A program made the position numbers and the translations under genes. Shown here one piece after another: positions 1-7,582 of a stretch of 64,000 nucleotides of DNA. The notes under the pieces were generated by a model. The model searched no databases, had not been told where the DNA came from, and saw only the letters and a list, made by a program, of their open reading frames with translations. The stretch comes from Cryobacterium sp. GrIS_2_6. Its GTDB lineage: Bacteria > Actinomycetota > Actinomycetes > Actinomycetales > Microbacteriaceae. Each line of letters begins with the position of its first letter. Position 1 is the first letter of the stretch. The DNA lies in assembly GCF_035984545.1 (NCBI RefSeq), contig NZ_JAXCHP010000001.1, forward strand, positions 1,054,001-1,118,000, read 5' to 3'.

Positions 1-1
1 C

Positions 2-1141
2 ATGACGTTGGGTATCAACCCACCGCCACTGACGCGTCGTCAAGCGCGCGAGTTGGCAAACGGGCACGAGCCCGACGCGCCATCCGCTGCGCAAAAACAC
101 TCCCCGCACCACACTCAGCCCGCGCAACCGGTCACCCCTGCGGCCCCGTCAGCGGATGTCCCCACTGTCGAGCCCGAGTCCCTTCTGGTCCTGCCGTCAA
201 CCGGTGGACCCGCGGCCGAGTCCGGACCCGTCATCCTCGCTGAACTCGTTCCCGAGGCCGAAGCTGAAGCTGCAGCTGAAACTGAAACCGAAGCTGCAAC
301 CCCGGCGGCGCCCGAATCAGGCGCAACGACCGCCGCCGTCGAGACTCCCGGTGAAACCAGCGCCGGGACTGCCGCCGACGTTCCGGTCCGCGAGCACACC
401 CTGACCCGGCGCGAACTCCGCGCCCTGCAAGCCGCCGAAGCGCCTCCGGCCGAGGATTCCCTGCTCGCGGCCGTCGCGACGCTCACCGCATCCCGACCCC
501 TCACTACGCCAGCGGCCCCCGCCGAGGAGCAGGACGTTGTCCGCCCGCAGGGTCGCCCCGTCGAGCCGGAACCCATCGCCTTCATGGTCGACGTCGCGCC
601 GAGCCCCCTCGGCGAGACCCGTCCCGGCTCCCTGCACCCTCCGGTCGGACACTGGTCGCTCGACCGCGGCGAAGAGAACGACCTGCTGCCCGGGTTCGAG
701 ACGCTCGCCCCGTTCGACCAGCTGGTGAACCAGGGCGTGAGCGCCGGCGGCATCCCCACCACGACGAACGCGCTGATCCTTCCCTCGATCCCGCACCAGG
801 GCAACTCCTCTGGGCCGCTCACGAGTACCGGTGAAATCATGATCACGGGCTCGATCGACCTGCCACGCAGCCTCGGCGAAACCGGGGTGCACCCCAACGT
901 CTACGACTCCTCCGAGATGGACCGCATGCTCGACCAGCTCGACGAGGGCGGCCACCGTAACGGGATCGTCCCGGTGAGCGCCAGTCGCGCCGTCAGCACC
1001 CACGCGTCGACCCGAGGCGTCATGGCCCCGCCGAAACAGCGCGGACTCACGCTTCCCACCGTTCTCACCGTCACCGTCGGCGTTCTCGCCGTGGGCGTGC
1101 TGGCCCTGTTCGCGGTCGGCTACTTCCTCCACATCTTCTAA
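2..1141 (+). CDS. Ala/Pro/Glu-rich single-pass membrane protein, function unknown
   Basis: An ATG at base 2 opens a 379-residue frame, but the window starts one base earlier, so a start further upstream cannot be excluded. The protein is low-complexity (Ala, Pro, Glu, Thr) over residues 40-180. It carries two similar short motifs, LTRRQAREL near residue 10 and LTRRELRAL near residue 135. A single hydrophobic segment lies at the extreme C-terminus (about residues 350-379), so the bulk is probably cytoplasmic with a tail anchor. It lies 40 bases upstream of rsfS, in the same orientation, and may be co-transcribed. I recognise no catalytic domain. Confidence 0.75.
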   Translation: MTLGINPPPLTRRQARELANGHEPDAPSAAQKHSPHHTQPAQPVTPAAPSADVPTVEPESLLVLPSTGGPAAESGPVILAELVPEAEAEAAAETETEAATPAAPESGATTAAVETPGETSAGTAADVPVREHTLTRRELRALQAAEAPPAEDSLLAAVATLTASRPLTTPAAPAEEQDVVRPQGRPVEPEPIAFMVDVAPSPLGETRPGSLHPPVGHWSLDRGEENDLLPGFETLAPFDQLVNQGVSAGGIPTTTNALILPSIPHQGNSSGPLTSTGEIMITGSIDLPRSLGETGVHPNVYDSSEMDRMLDQLDEGGHRNGIVPVSASRAVSTHASTRGVMAPPKQRGLTLPTVLTVTVGVLAVGVLALFAVGYFLHIF

Positions 1142-1181
1142 TGCCATTTCACTCGCTTTCACTAACACAGGGATTCATTCG

Positions 1182-1559
1182 ATGACCGCTTCTGCCCACG
1201 CTCTCGAGCTCCTCAAGCTGGCCGCCGCCGCCGCAGACTCGAAAGCGGGGGAGGACCTCGTCGCCATCGACGTTTCCAGCCCTCTCCCACTGACCGACAT
1301 CTTCCTCATCGTCACCGGCCGCTCCGAGCGCAACGTCGTCGCCATCGCTGGTGAGATCGAAGACCAGCTCACCGCAGCCGGTCACAAGCCGCTGCGCCGC
1401 GAAGGCCGCGCTGAGGGTCGCTGGGTGCTCGTCGACTTCGGCGACCTCGTCGTGCACGTCTTCCACGAGGAGGAGCGCGTGTACTATTCCCTCGAGCGAC
1501 TCTGGAAGGACTGCCCCGTCATCCCGATCGAACTACCCGTCCACAAGGTCCAGGATTGA
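1182..1559 (+). CDS. rsfS: Ribosomal silencing factor RsfS
   Basis: This 125-residue protein matches the RsfS (DUF143/Iojap) family in length and pattern. A conserved core around residues 28-50 (IDVSSPLPLTDIFLIVTGRSE) is followed by the signature W-V-L-V-D-F-G-D-L-V-V-H-V-F at residues 81-94. RsfS binds ribosomal protein uL14 on the large subunit and blocks joining of the 30S subunit when nutrients are scarce. In actinobacteria rsfS usually follows nadD and precedes a tRNA, as it does here (tRNA-Ala 73 bases downstream). ATG start. Confidence 0.95.
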   Translation: MTASAHALELLKLAAAAADSKAGEDLVAIDVSSPLPLTDIFLIVTGRSERNVVAIAGEIEDQLTAAGHKPLRREGRAEGRWVLVDFGDLVVHVFHEEERVYYSLERLWKDCPVIPIELPVHKVQD

Positions 1560-1632
1560 CCGTGGTCACAACAGGCTTCCGCATGTAGTAGCCTAGAGAA
1601 GTTGTTTCGGGGGAAAACCTGAAACACAATCC

Positions 1633-1708
1633 GGGTCCGTGGCGCAGCTGGTAGCGCACCTGCATGGCATGCAGGGGGTCAGGGGTTCGAATCCCCTCGG
1701 ATCCACCA
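1633..1708 (+). tRNA. tRNA-Ala (anticodon GGC)
   Basis: The 7-bp acceptor stem (GGGTCCG with CGGATCC, one G-T pair) closes. The anticodon stem CCTGC/GCAGG holds the loop ATGGCAT with anticodon GGC, and the T-loop TTCGAAT is standard. The discriminator A is followed by an encoded CCA. It would read GCC, a heavily used Ala codon here. An intrinsic terminator follows directly. Confidence 0.96.
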
Positions 1709-1710
1709 AG

Positions 1711-1748
1711 ACAGGAAAGGCCCCGACTTCGGTCGGGGCTTTTCCTGT
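1711..1748 (+). terminator. Intrinsic terminator of tRNA-Ala
   Basis: A 17-bp stem (ACAGGAAAGGCCCCGAC paired with GTCGGGGCTTTTCCTGT, one G-T pair) closes on a TTCG tetraloop. The run of T in the 3' arm and after it fits Rho-independent termination of the tRNA transcript. Confidence 0.9.
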
Positions 1749-1798
1749 TTCAGCGCCGCTTTCAGCGCCGCTTTTAGCACGATCTCAGCACGGAATAT

Positions 1799-2050
1799 TC
1801 AGTCCCGGATATCCAGCACGGAGTGCGCTCCGCCGTCGGTGTCGATCGGGGCGAACCGGGGAATCGCCTGTCCGTCGAAGTTGACGGACTCCAGGAACAT
1901 CGCCAGGGGACGCACCCACAACCCGGGATCGCCGTAAAGCGCCGTGTAGACGACCAGTTCCTCGTCCGTCTCTGAGTGCCGGGCGACGCCGATCACGTCG
2001 TACAGATTGCCCTTGTAGTGCCGGTATCGCCCGGGCGTTATTCCTGTCAT
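1799..2050 (-). CDS. DUF1653 family protein
   Basis: This 83-residue protein begins MTGITPGRYRHYKGNLYDV, the typical opening of DUF1653 proteins, small single-domain proteins of unknown function. The ATG at 2050 was chosen over a codon seven residues upstream because GGGAG lies five bases before it and the family motif GxYxHYKG follows at once. It is a monocistronic gene on the minus strand, between the tRNA-Ala terminator and the feo promoter region. Biochemical role unknown. Confidence 0.85.
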   Translation of the reverse strand: MTGITPGRYRHYKGNLYDVIGVARHSETDEELVVYTALYGDPGLWVRPLAMFLESVNFDGQAIPRFAPIDTDGGAHSVLDIRD

Positions 2051-2126
2051 GTTCGCTCCCGCTTTCCGCACCCAGTATCCGGCATAACCGCAGCGAGCGA
2101 GCGAACCAACGTTGCAGGGAACCGGA

Positions 2127-2145
2127 GTAGGTTAGCCTGCCCTAA
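2127..2145. promoter_or_regulatory. DtxR/IdeR-type iron box upstream of feoA
   Basis: The 19 bases GTAGGTTAGCCTGCCCTAA match the actinobacterial DtxR/IdeR consensus TTAGGTTAGGCTAACCTAA at 15 positions. The site lies 70 bases before the feoA start, in the only gap ahead of the operon. Iron-loaded DtxR/IdeR would repress feoAB here. Established for the family; inferred for this gene. Confidence 0.75.
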
Positions 2146-2214
2146 CTCCAGCTAGGCTGAGGGTGAGCGCTCCGCAGTCGGCGGGGAACCCGACGACGCC
2201 GAGGAGAACCTGCA

Positions 2215-2511
2215 ATGAGAGTGTCCCGCCGGGTTGACGGATCGCCTGCGGCTGCGACACCTCCGTTGCCGAATCCCTGCGGCCTGGAGGCGCTGCCGAT
2301 CGGGGTGCCTGCCCGCATCGTCGACGTGGGAGACCACGGTAAGGCCCCATACGCCGGTCGCCTCGGTGACCTCGGCTTCGTCGCCGGCGCCAGGATCGAG
2401 CTCCTCCGTCGGGCGCCGCTCGGAGACCCTGCCGTGTACCGGGTACGCGGCTACGACATCTGCCTCCGACTGGCGCAGGCCCGCGGCATCCGCGTGACGA
2501 CGACGCTGTGA
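2215..2511 (+). CDS. feoA: Ferrous iron transport protein A
   Basis: This 98-residue protein carries a FeoA (SH3-like) domain over residues 25-98, with the pattern GxPARIVDVG, then RLGDLGFVAGARIELL, then a closing strand DICLRLAQARGI. FeoA is a small cytosolic partner of the FeoB ferrous iron transporter. A GAGGAGAA ribosome site sits seven bases before the ATG. Its stop codon overlaps the GTG start of feoB (GTGA), so the two are translationally coupled. Controlled by the iron box 70 bases upstream. Confidence 0.93.
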   Translation: MRVSRRVDGSPAAATPPLPNPCGLEALPIGVPARIVDVGDHGKAPYAGRLGDLGFVAGARIELLRRAPLGDPAVYRVRGYDICLRLAQARGIRVTTTL

Positions 2512-4478
2512 CGGGCGCATCGAGCGGGCCGGACTGCCACGGAGGACCGACCGGCGGCACCGTCGTCACCGGCGCCCCGCGCACGGCGCTCGTCGGCAGC
2601 CCGAACGCCGGCAAGACGAGCATCTTCAACGCCCTCACAGGACTCCGGGCGAAGACCGGAAACTATCCTGGCGTCACCGTCGGCCGGTCCGTCGGCGTCT
2701 TCCGCTCCGGCGGCCAGGATTTCGTCGTCGAGGACCTGCCCGGCACCTATGGCCTCGAGCCGGTGAGTCCGGACGAGCAGATCGTCACCGACCTGCTCCA
2801 GGGCCGACTCACCGGGGTCGAATCGCCCGACGCCCTGGTCGTCGTGATCGACGCGACGACGGTCTGGCGGTCACTGCGACTCGTGTCGCAGGTGCTGCGC
2901 CTGCACCGACCGGTGTGCATCGCCGTGACCCTCACCGACGAACTCATCACCCGCGGCGGGCGCCTCGACATCCCCGGGCTCGAACGGGCCCTCGGCGTGC
3001 CGGTCGTTAGGGTGATCGGTAACCGGCGCATCGGCATCCCCGAACTCCGCACGAAAATCGCCGGCTGGCGGAGCTGGTCCGTGCCCGTGCTCGATCCCCC
3101 GACAGACCCGGCCGAGCTCGAGGCCTGGACCGAATCGATCCTCCTGACGAGCGAGTACCGCCCGGCGCAGCCCGACAAGACCACCCAGCGGATCGACGCG
3201 GTGCTGCTGCATCCGGTGTGGGGCACGGCGATTTTCATCGCGGTCATGGTCACCTTCTTCCAGATCATCTTCTCCTTCGCGGCACCCCTGCAGGGACTCG
3301 TTGAGACGTTCTTCGGCTGGCTCGCCGGACTGGTCGACGTCTTCGTGCCGGTGCCCTGGCTCGCGGGCCTGCTCGGTAACGCGATCATCGGCGGGGTGGG
3401 CGCCGTCGTCGTCTTCATCCCGCAGATCATGCTGATGTTCCTGCTGATCTCCCTGCTCGAGGGCGTCGGCTACATGTGCCGGGCGGCGTTCCTGATGGAC
3501 CGCATCATGTCGAGGGCGGGGCTCGAGGGCCGGGCGTTCGTCGCGCTGATGAGTTCCTTCGCCTGCGCGGTCCCCGGGATCATGGCCACCCGCACGCTGC
3601 CGTCGGCAAAGGACCGCATCGCGACGATGATGGGCGCGCCCCTGATGACCTGCTCGGCACGGCTGCCGGTCTACATCCTCCTGATCGGGATGCTCGTCAG
3701 CCCGGAGTCCCGCATCGGTCCGCTGCAGACCCAGGGCGTCATCATGTTCTGCCTCTACTTTCTCGGGGCGGTGTCTGCCATGCTCGCGGCCTGGATCGTG
3801 AAGACCGTGCAGGACCGGAACGGCCTCCTGATGCCGTTCTACATGGAGATGCCGCCGTATCGCGTCCCGACGCTGCGTTCCATCTGCCTCCAGATGTGGG
3901 ATTCGTCCCGGGCTTTCCTGCGCAAGTGCGGAACGATCGTCATGCTCACGACGATCGTGCTGTGGCTCCTCCTGAACTTCCCGCTGCACTCGACCGCAGA
4001 GCTGACGGCATCCGGTGTCGACGTCACGGACGAGGGCGCGGTGACGTCCTTCGTGATGGACCACAGTGCGGCGGCATCGATCGGCCGTGCCGTCGAACCG
4101 GTCTTCGCGCCGCTCGGCTTCGACTGGCGTGTCAACATCGGCGTCGTCGCCTCCCTCTCCGCGCGGGAGACCTTCGTGGCCACGCTTGGCCAGATCGCAG
4201 CAGCCGACGACCCGGACAACCCCTCCGCGGCACTCTCCGCCATGACGTACACGGACGGCGCCCATGCCGGCGACCGCGTCTTCACGGCCCCGACGATCGC
4301 CGCGCTTCTGGTCTTCTTCGTGTATGCGCTGCAGTGCATGTCCACGGTAAGCGTGATGAAGCGGGAGACCGGCACCTGGAAGTGGCCGGCCATCGCGTTC
4401 GGGTACATGTTCGTGCTGGCCTGGAGCTCGGCGTGGATCGTCCACGGCATCGTCGCACTCGCGACCGGGACGGCCTGA
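2508..4478 (+). CDS. feoB: Ferrous iron transporter FeoB
   Basis: A 656-residue FeoB: an N-terminal G domain followed by a membrane part with two Gate modules. G1 is GSPNAGKT at residues 30-37, the G2 threonine is in GNYPGVTV (T57), and G3 is DLPG at 76-79. The G4 position reads TLTD rather than NxxD, a change that should loosen guanine recognition. Gate motifs CAVPGIMATRTL and ARLPVYILLIG are present, and about eight to ten hydrophobic segments follow residue 230. It imports Fe2+ across the inner membrane. GTG start overlapping the feoA stop; the next gene starts two bases after its stop. Confidence 0.95.
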   Translation: MTGASSGPDCHGGPTGGTVVTGAPRTALVGSPNAGKTSIFNALTGLRAKTGNYPGVTVGRSVGVFRSGGQDFVVEDLPGTYGLEPVSPDEQIVTDLLQGRLTGVESPDALVVVIDATTVWRSLRLVSQVLRLHRPVCIAVTLTDELITRGGRLDIPGLERALGVPVVRVIGNRRIGIPELRTKIAGWRSWSVPVLDPPTDPAELEAWTESILLTSEYRPAQPDKTTQRIDAVLLHPVWGTAIFIAVMVTFFQIIFSFAAPLQGLVETFFGWLAGLVDVFVPVPWLAGLLGNAIIGGVGAVVVFIPQIMLMFLLISLLEGVGYMCRAAFLMDRIMSRAGLEGRAFVALMSSFACAVPGIMATRTLPSAKDRIATMMGAPLMTCSARLPVYILLIGMLVSPESRIGPLQTQGVIMFCLYFLGAVSAMLAAWIVKTVQDRNGLLMPFYMEMPPYRVPTLRSICLQMWDSSRAFLRKCGTIVMLTTIVLWLLLNFPLHSTAELTASGVDVTDEGAVTSFVMDHSAAASIGRAVEPVFAPLGFDWRVNIGVVASLSARETFVATLGQIAAADDPDNPSAALSAMTYTDGAHAGDRVFTAPTIAALLVFFVYALQCMSTVSVMKRETGTWKWPAIAFGYMFVLAWSSAWIVHGIVALATGTA

Positions 4479-4479
4479 G

Positions 4480-5007
4480 ATGATCCCGCTGCACCCGGAA
4501 GGCGTGGACGACCGCCCAGAGGCGATCCGCTGGGTGATGCCGCCCGGTTCGCTCGGATTCACCGGTGCCGTCCGATCGGCACCGGGTGACCTCGGTCGCC
4601 TGCTCGACACCGGCGTGCTCACCGGACTCACGGTCGGTGCCGGCTCCGTCACGACATGCCTGTCCGCGACCTGCAGCTGGGCCTCGGACGGTGCGGCGGT
4701 GCGGAGCGCGCTGCACGCCGCCCTCGAGAATCCAGCGGAGTGGGTTCCTGCCGTTGCGGGGACGCCCGGCACGCGCGACGCCGACCTCGCCGTGGCGGCC
4801 CGCACCGTGCTGGCCGGGCGGGTCGGCGACTTCATCCGCTCCCACGGCGGCGCTGTCGAGCTCGTTTCTGCACACGACGAGGTCGTCACGGTACGCCTGA
4901 CCGGCTCCTGCAGCGGATGTCCCGCCGTCGGGTTCACCCTGCACGCCCGCGTCGAGCGCGCCCTGCGCGACCTCCACCCCGGACTTCGCTCGCTCGTGGC
5001 GGTTTGA
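4480..5007 (+). CDS. NifU-like C-terminal domain protein of the feo operon
   Basis: A 175-residue protein whose last 75 residues look like the NifU C-terminal iron-sulfur scaffold. A CSGC motif (GSCSGCPAVGFTLHARVE) near residue 147 precedes a helical segment. The N-terminal half has no domain I recognise. It starts one base after the feoB stop, so it belongs to the feoAB operon, probably in place of FeoC. A role in handling imported iron or sensing an Fe-S cluster is inferred from position. Confidence 0.8.
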   Translation: MIPLHPEGVDDRPEAIRWVMPPGSLGFTGAVRSAPGDLGRLLDTGVLTGLTVGAGSVTTCLSATCSWASDGAAVRSALHAALENPAEWVPAVAGTPGTRDADLAVAARTVLAGRVGDFIRSHGGAVELVSAHDEVVTVRLTGSCSGCPAVGFTLHARVERALRDLHPGLRSLVAV

Positions 5008-5058
5008 ATCGCTCGTCCTCCCTGTCGCCGGTGCGACTTTCGGCGATCCGTCGCCCCG

Positions 5059-5090
5059 GATTCATTCCGACCGCCGAATGAATCGGTTTT
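5059..5090 (+). terminator. Probable terminator of the feo operon
   Basis: GATTCATTC and GAATGAATC form a 9-bp stem around an 8-base loop, followed by GGTTTT. It sits 50 bases after the last feo gene. The stem is AT-rich for this genome, so strength is uncertain. Confidence 0.5.
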
Positions 5091-5181
5091 CGGCCGTGCC
5101 CGACTCGAACGCGCCCTATTGCGATTCGCCGCACCGGACCATGATGGTGAACGATTCTGCAGTCCAGAGGAGGTAGGGGCG

Positions 5182-6588
5182 ATGGTCTTGTTCAGTGACC
5201 GGGTGGATGCCGGCCGGCAGCTTGCCGAGCGGCTCGAGTACCTGCGGGGTACCGACACGATCGTGCTCGGCCTGCCCAGGGGAGGGGTGCCCGTCGCTGC
5301 TGAGGTCGCGAGGGTTCTCGGCGCGCCGCTCGACGTCATCGTGGTCCGCAAACTCGGCGTTCCCTTCCAGCCGGAACTCGCGATGGGAGCGATCGGCGAG
5401 GACGGCGTCAGGGAACTCAACCCGGACATCCTCTCGATGGCCAGCATCAGCGCAGACGAGCTCGCGACGGTCGAACGCCACGAACGGGCCATTCTCGACG
5501 CCCGCGTCGCGGAACTGCGCACGGGCAGGGAACGGGGCGACGTGCGCGGTCACACCGTCGTCATCGTCGACGACGGCGTCGCGACGGGGGCGACGGCGCG
5601 CGCCGCCGGGGACGTCGCCCGGCTGCACGGCGCAACGCGGGTGATTCTGGCCGTTCCGGTGGCTTCGGCGGAAGCGCTGCTCGACCTGACGAGCTTCGAC
5701 GAACTGGTCTGCGTGAACGTGCCGCGCCGCCTCGTCGCCGTCGGCAACCACTACATCGACTTCGCGGTCACGACCGACGACGAAGTGACCGCGCTGCTGG
5801 ACGCCGCCGCCAGGCGGATCCGTTCCGGACGCCATGCCGACGGGTCCGGGCTCGACCGTGACGTGGAGATCCCGGTCGGCGCGGTCGTCCTCGAGGGACA
5901 CCTGTACCTTCCTGAGAATGCCCCTGCGGTCGTCGTGTTCGCCCATGGTAGCGGAAGCAGCCGCCACAGCCCGCGCAACCAGTTCGTCGCCGACGTCCTG
6001 CACCGCGCCGGCCTCGGCACCTTGCTCCTCGACCTGCTCACGCCGGGGGAAGAATCCGACCGGGCCAACGTGTTCGACGTCGGGCTCCTCGCCGGGCGCC
6101 TGGCCGCGGCGACCGAGTGGCTCGTCGGTCGGCCGGACACCCGGTCCTGCCGAATCGGCTACTTCGGTGCGAGCACAGGCGCCGGCGCCGCGCTCTGGGC
6201 CGCTGCGGACGCCGACGAACGGCTCGCGGCCATCGTCAGCCGCGGCGGCCGTCCCGACCTCGCGGGGGACCGGCTCCCCGAGGTCACGGCCCCGACGCTC
6301 CTGATCGTCGGCGGCGCAGACCCGGGCGTGCTCGACCTCAATCGACGGGCCAGGACCCGGATGCGCTGTCGCAACCGGCTCGCGGTCGTCGAGGGTGCGA
6401 CCCACCTCTTCGAGGAACCCGGAGCCCTGGCCACCGCGGCGAACCTCGCGTGCGACTGGTTCGGGTCCTACTTGTTGGCCGCGGCTGAGACCGGAGAAAC
6501 CGGTGAGGTGGCCGGGCTGGTCGGCGTCGCGGAGGGTGACGACGCCACCGAGGTGCGCGCCCAACCGGAGTGGGACATCCAGTACTGA
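5182..6588 (+). CDS. Phosphoribosyltransferase / alpha-beta hydrolase fusion protein
   Basis: A 468-residue two-domain protein. Residues 1-215 are a type I phosphoribosyltransferase-like domain: the PRPP-binding signature VVIVDDGVATGATA near residue 130 and LGLPRGGVPVA near 30. Residues 235-440 are a dienelactone-hydrolase-like alpha/beta hydrolase, with HGSGSSRHSPRNQ as oxyanion region, GYFGASTGAG around the nucleophile Ser, a late Asp (GGADPGV) and a His (GATHLFEEPG). The ATG at 5182 follows AGAGGAGG by 8 bases; an upstream in-frame codon at 5119 lacks one. Fusions of this kind are known in actinobacteria but substrates are not. Monocistronic as far as I can see. Confidence 0.85.
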   Translation: MVLFSDRVDAGRQLAERLEYLRGTDTIVLGLPRGGVPVAAEVARVLGAPLDVIVVRKLGVPFQPELAMGAIGEDGVRELNPDILSMASISADELATVERHERAILDARVAELRTGRERGDVRGHTVVIVDDGVATGATARAAGDVARLHGATRVILAVPVASAEALLDLTSFDELVCVNVPRRLVAVGNHYIDFAVTTDDEVTALLDAAARRIRSGRHADGSGLDRDVEIPVGAVVLEGHLYLPENAPAVVVFAHGSGSSRHSPRNQFVADVLHRAGLGTLLLDLLTPGEESDRANVFDVGLLAGRLAAATEWLVGRPDTRSCRIGYFGASTGAGAALWAAADADERLAAIVSRGGRPDLAGDRLPEVTAPTLLIVGGADPGVLDLNRRARTRMRCRNRLAVVEGATHLFEEPGALATAANLACDWFGSYLLAAAETGETGEVAGLVGVAEGDDATEVRAQPEWDIQY

Positions 6589-6655
6589 CCTCCTCGCCCC
6601 TGATCCCGTTACCCGGAATTCGCCCCGGTCTTCCGGCGGCGGCGATAATGGTGCT

Positions 6656-7075
6656 GTGCCGAACCCCCGTGACCCCCGCGCCGATCCGGTCTCGCAACGC
6701 CCGGAACACTGCCCGTGCCTGAGCGGCGAGCGCTACTCGGCGTGCTGCGGCCCGCTGCACGCCGGGGTCAGTTCCGCACCGACGGCTGAGCGCCTGATGC
6801 GATCGCGCTACTCCGCCTTCGCCGTCGGTGACGTGGATTACCTGCTCGTCTCGTGGCATCCGAGCACCCGGCCCGCGCACTTCGAACTCGACGACACCCT
6901 CCGCTGGACACGTCTCGATATCGAACGCACCGAAAAGGGCGGACCATTCGACTCGACCGGTGTGGTCGAATTCACCGCATACTGCCGCCAGGGCGGTGTG
7001 CGGAGCGCCCAACATGAGGTGAGCCGCTTCACCCGCGTCGCCCAGCGCTGGTACTACGTCGACGCCGAGGTCTGA
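6656..7075 (+). CDS. YchJ-like (UPF0225) SEC-C motif protein
   Basis: A 139-residue protein. An SEC-C type zinc motif lies near the N-terminus (CPCLSGERYSACCGP, about residues 15-30), followed by the UPF0225/YchJ core (LMRSRYSAFAVGDVDYLLVSWHPSTRP). The family binds zinc; its function is unknown. The GTG at 6656 is preceded at six bases by GATAAT (6644-6649), which looks like a -10 element, so the message may be leaderless. Its 3' end overlaps the truncated glyoxalase-like gene on the other strand by 47 bases. Confidence 0.88.
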   Translation: MPNPRDPRADPVSQRPEHCPCLSGERYSACCGPLHAGVSSAPTAERLMRSRYSAFAVGDVDYLLVSWHPSTRPAHFELDDTLRWTRLDIERTEKGGPFDSTGVVEFTAYCRQGGVRSAQHEVSRFTRVAQRWYYVDAEV

Positions 7076-7373
7076 CCCGAGCCCGTCCCATGCCTCGACC
7101 GGGCGCGGGAGGGCCGCGCACATGCCGCCAGGCCTCGTCCGCGTCCGGCACGACGACCTGCACCCCACTCTGGGAGCCCGGTGCCATATCGGTGATCCCG
7201 GTGCCGAATGCGATCGAGCACGCGGAAGCGGGCGGGGTCAGTTGCACGAAACGAAGCGTGTCGCTGACCTGGGAATCGTAGTCGGCATGGAACCCGACTT
7301 GATCGACGTAGAAGGATCTCGCCCGGTCGACATCGGTCACGGGAACAAGAATGAGCTCGATCTTCCGGTCCAT
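7029..7373 (-). pseudogene. Truncated glyoxalase/VOC family protein
   Basis: The frame opens MDRKIELILVPVTDVDRARSFY, the standard start of a vicinal-oxygen-chelate (glyoxalase/bleomycin-resistance) protein. It follows the family to VQVVVPDADEAWRHV near residue 75. The expected closing strand pair with the metal-binding Glu and the FxDPDGN motif are absent. Instead the frame continues with Arg/Pro-rich residues antisense to the ychJ-like gene and stops. The simplest reading is that the last 40-45 codons were deleted. ATG start at 7373. A working short protein cannot be excluded. Confidence 0.65.
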
Positions 7374-7531
7374 GCATTCTCCATTCGTGGGGGCGTGCGA
7401 CGCGACGTGGCGATGAACGACGGATGCTGACACGATAATGCGATCCGGGCGGAATACCAGCGTGGTTCCGGAGGTTCGGGTAGTGGATGCATTTGCATAG
7501 ACATGTGCAGGGATGCGCGGCAGGACCAGAC

Positions 7532-7570
7532 CCGGCAACACCACGACCGGCAACACCACGACCGGCAACA
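7532..7570 (+). repeat. 15-bp tandem repeat (2.6 copies) before the LLM oxidoreductase
   Basis: CCGGCAACACCACGA occurs at 7532 and 7547, with a 9-base partial copy at 7562. It ends one base before the ribosome site GAGGAG at 7571-7576. The array lies in the 5' leader, where copy-number change could alter expression. I see no palindrome inside the unit. Confidence 0.85.
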
Positions 7571-7582
7571 GAGGAGCATGGC

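Noticed and set aside
2871..5522. An 883-codon open frame antisense to feoB
   Set aside because: Arg/Gly/Asp/His-rich composition without domains. It is the usual shadow of a GC-rich gene on the other strand; FeoB is certain.
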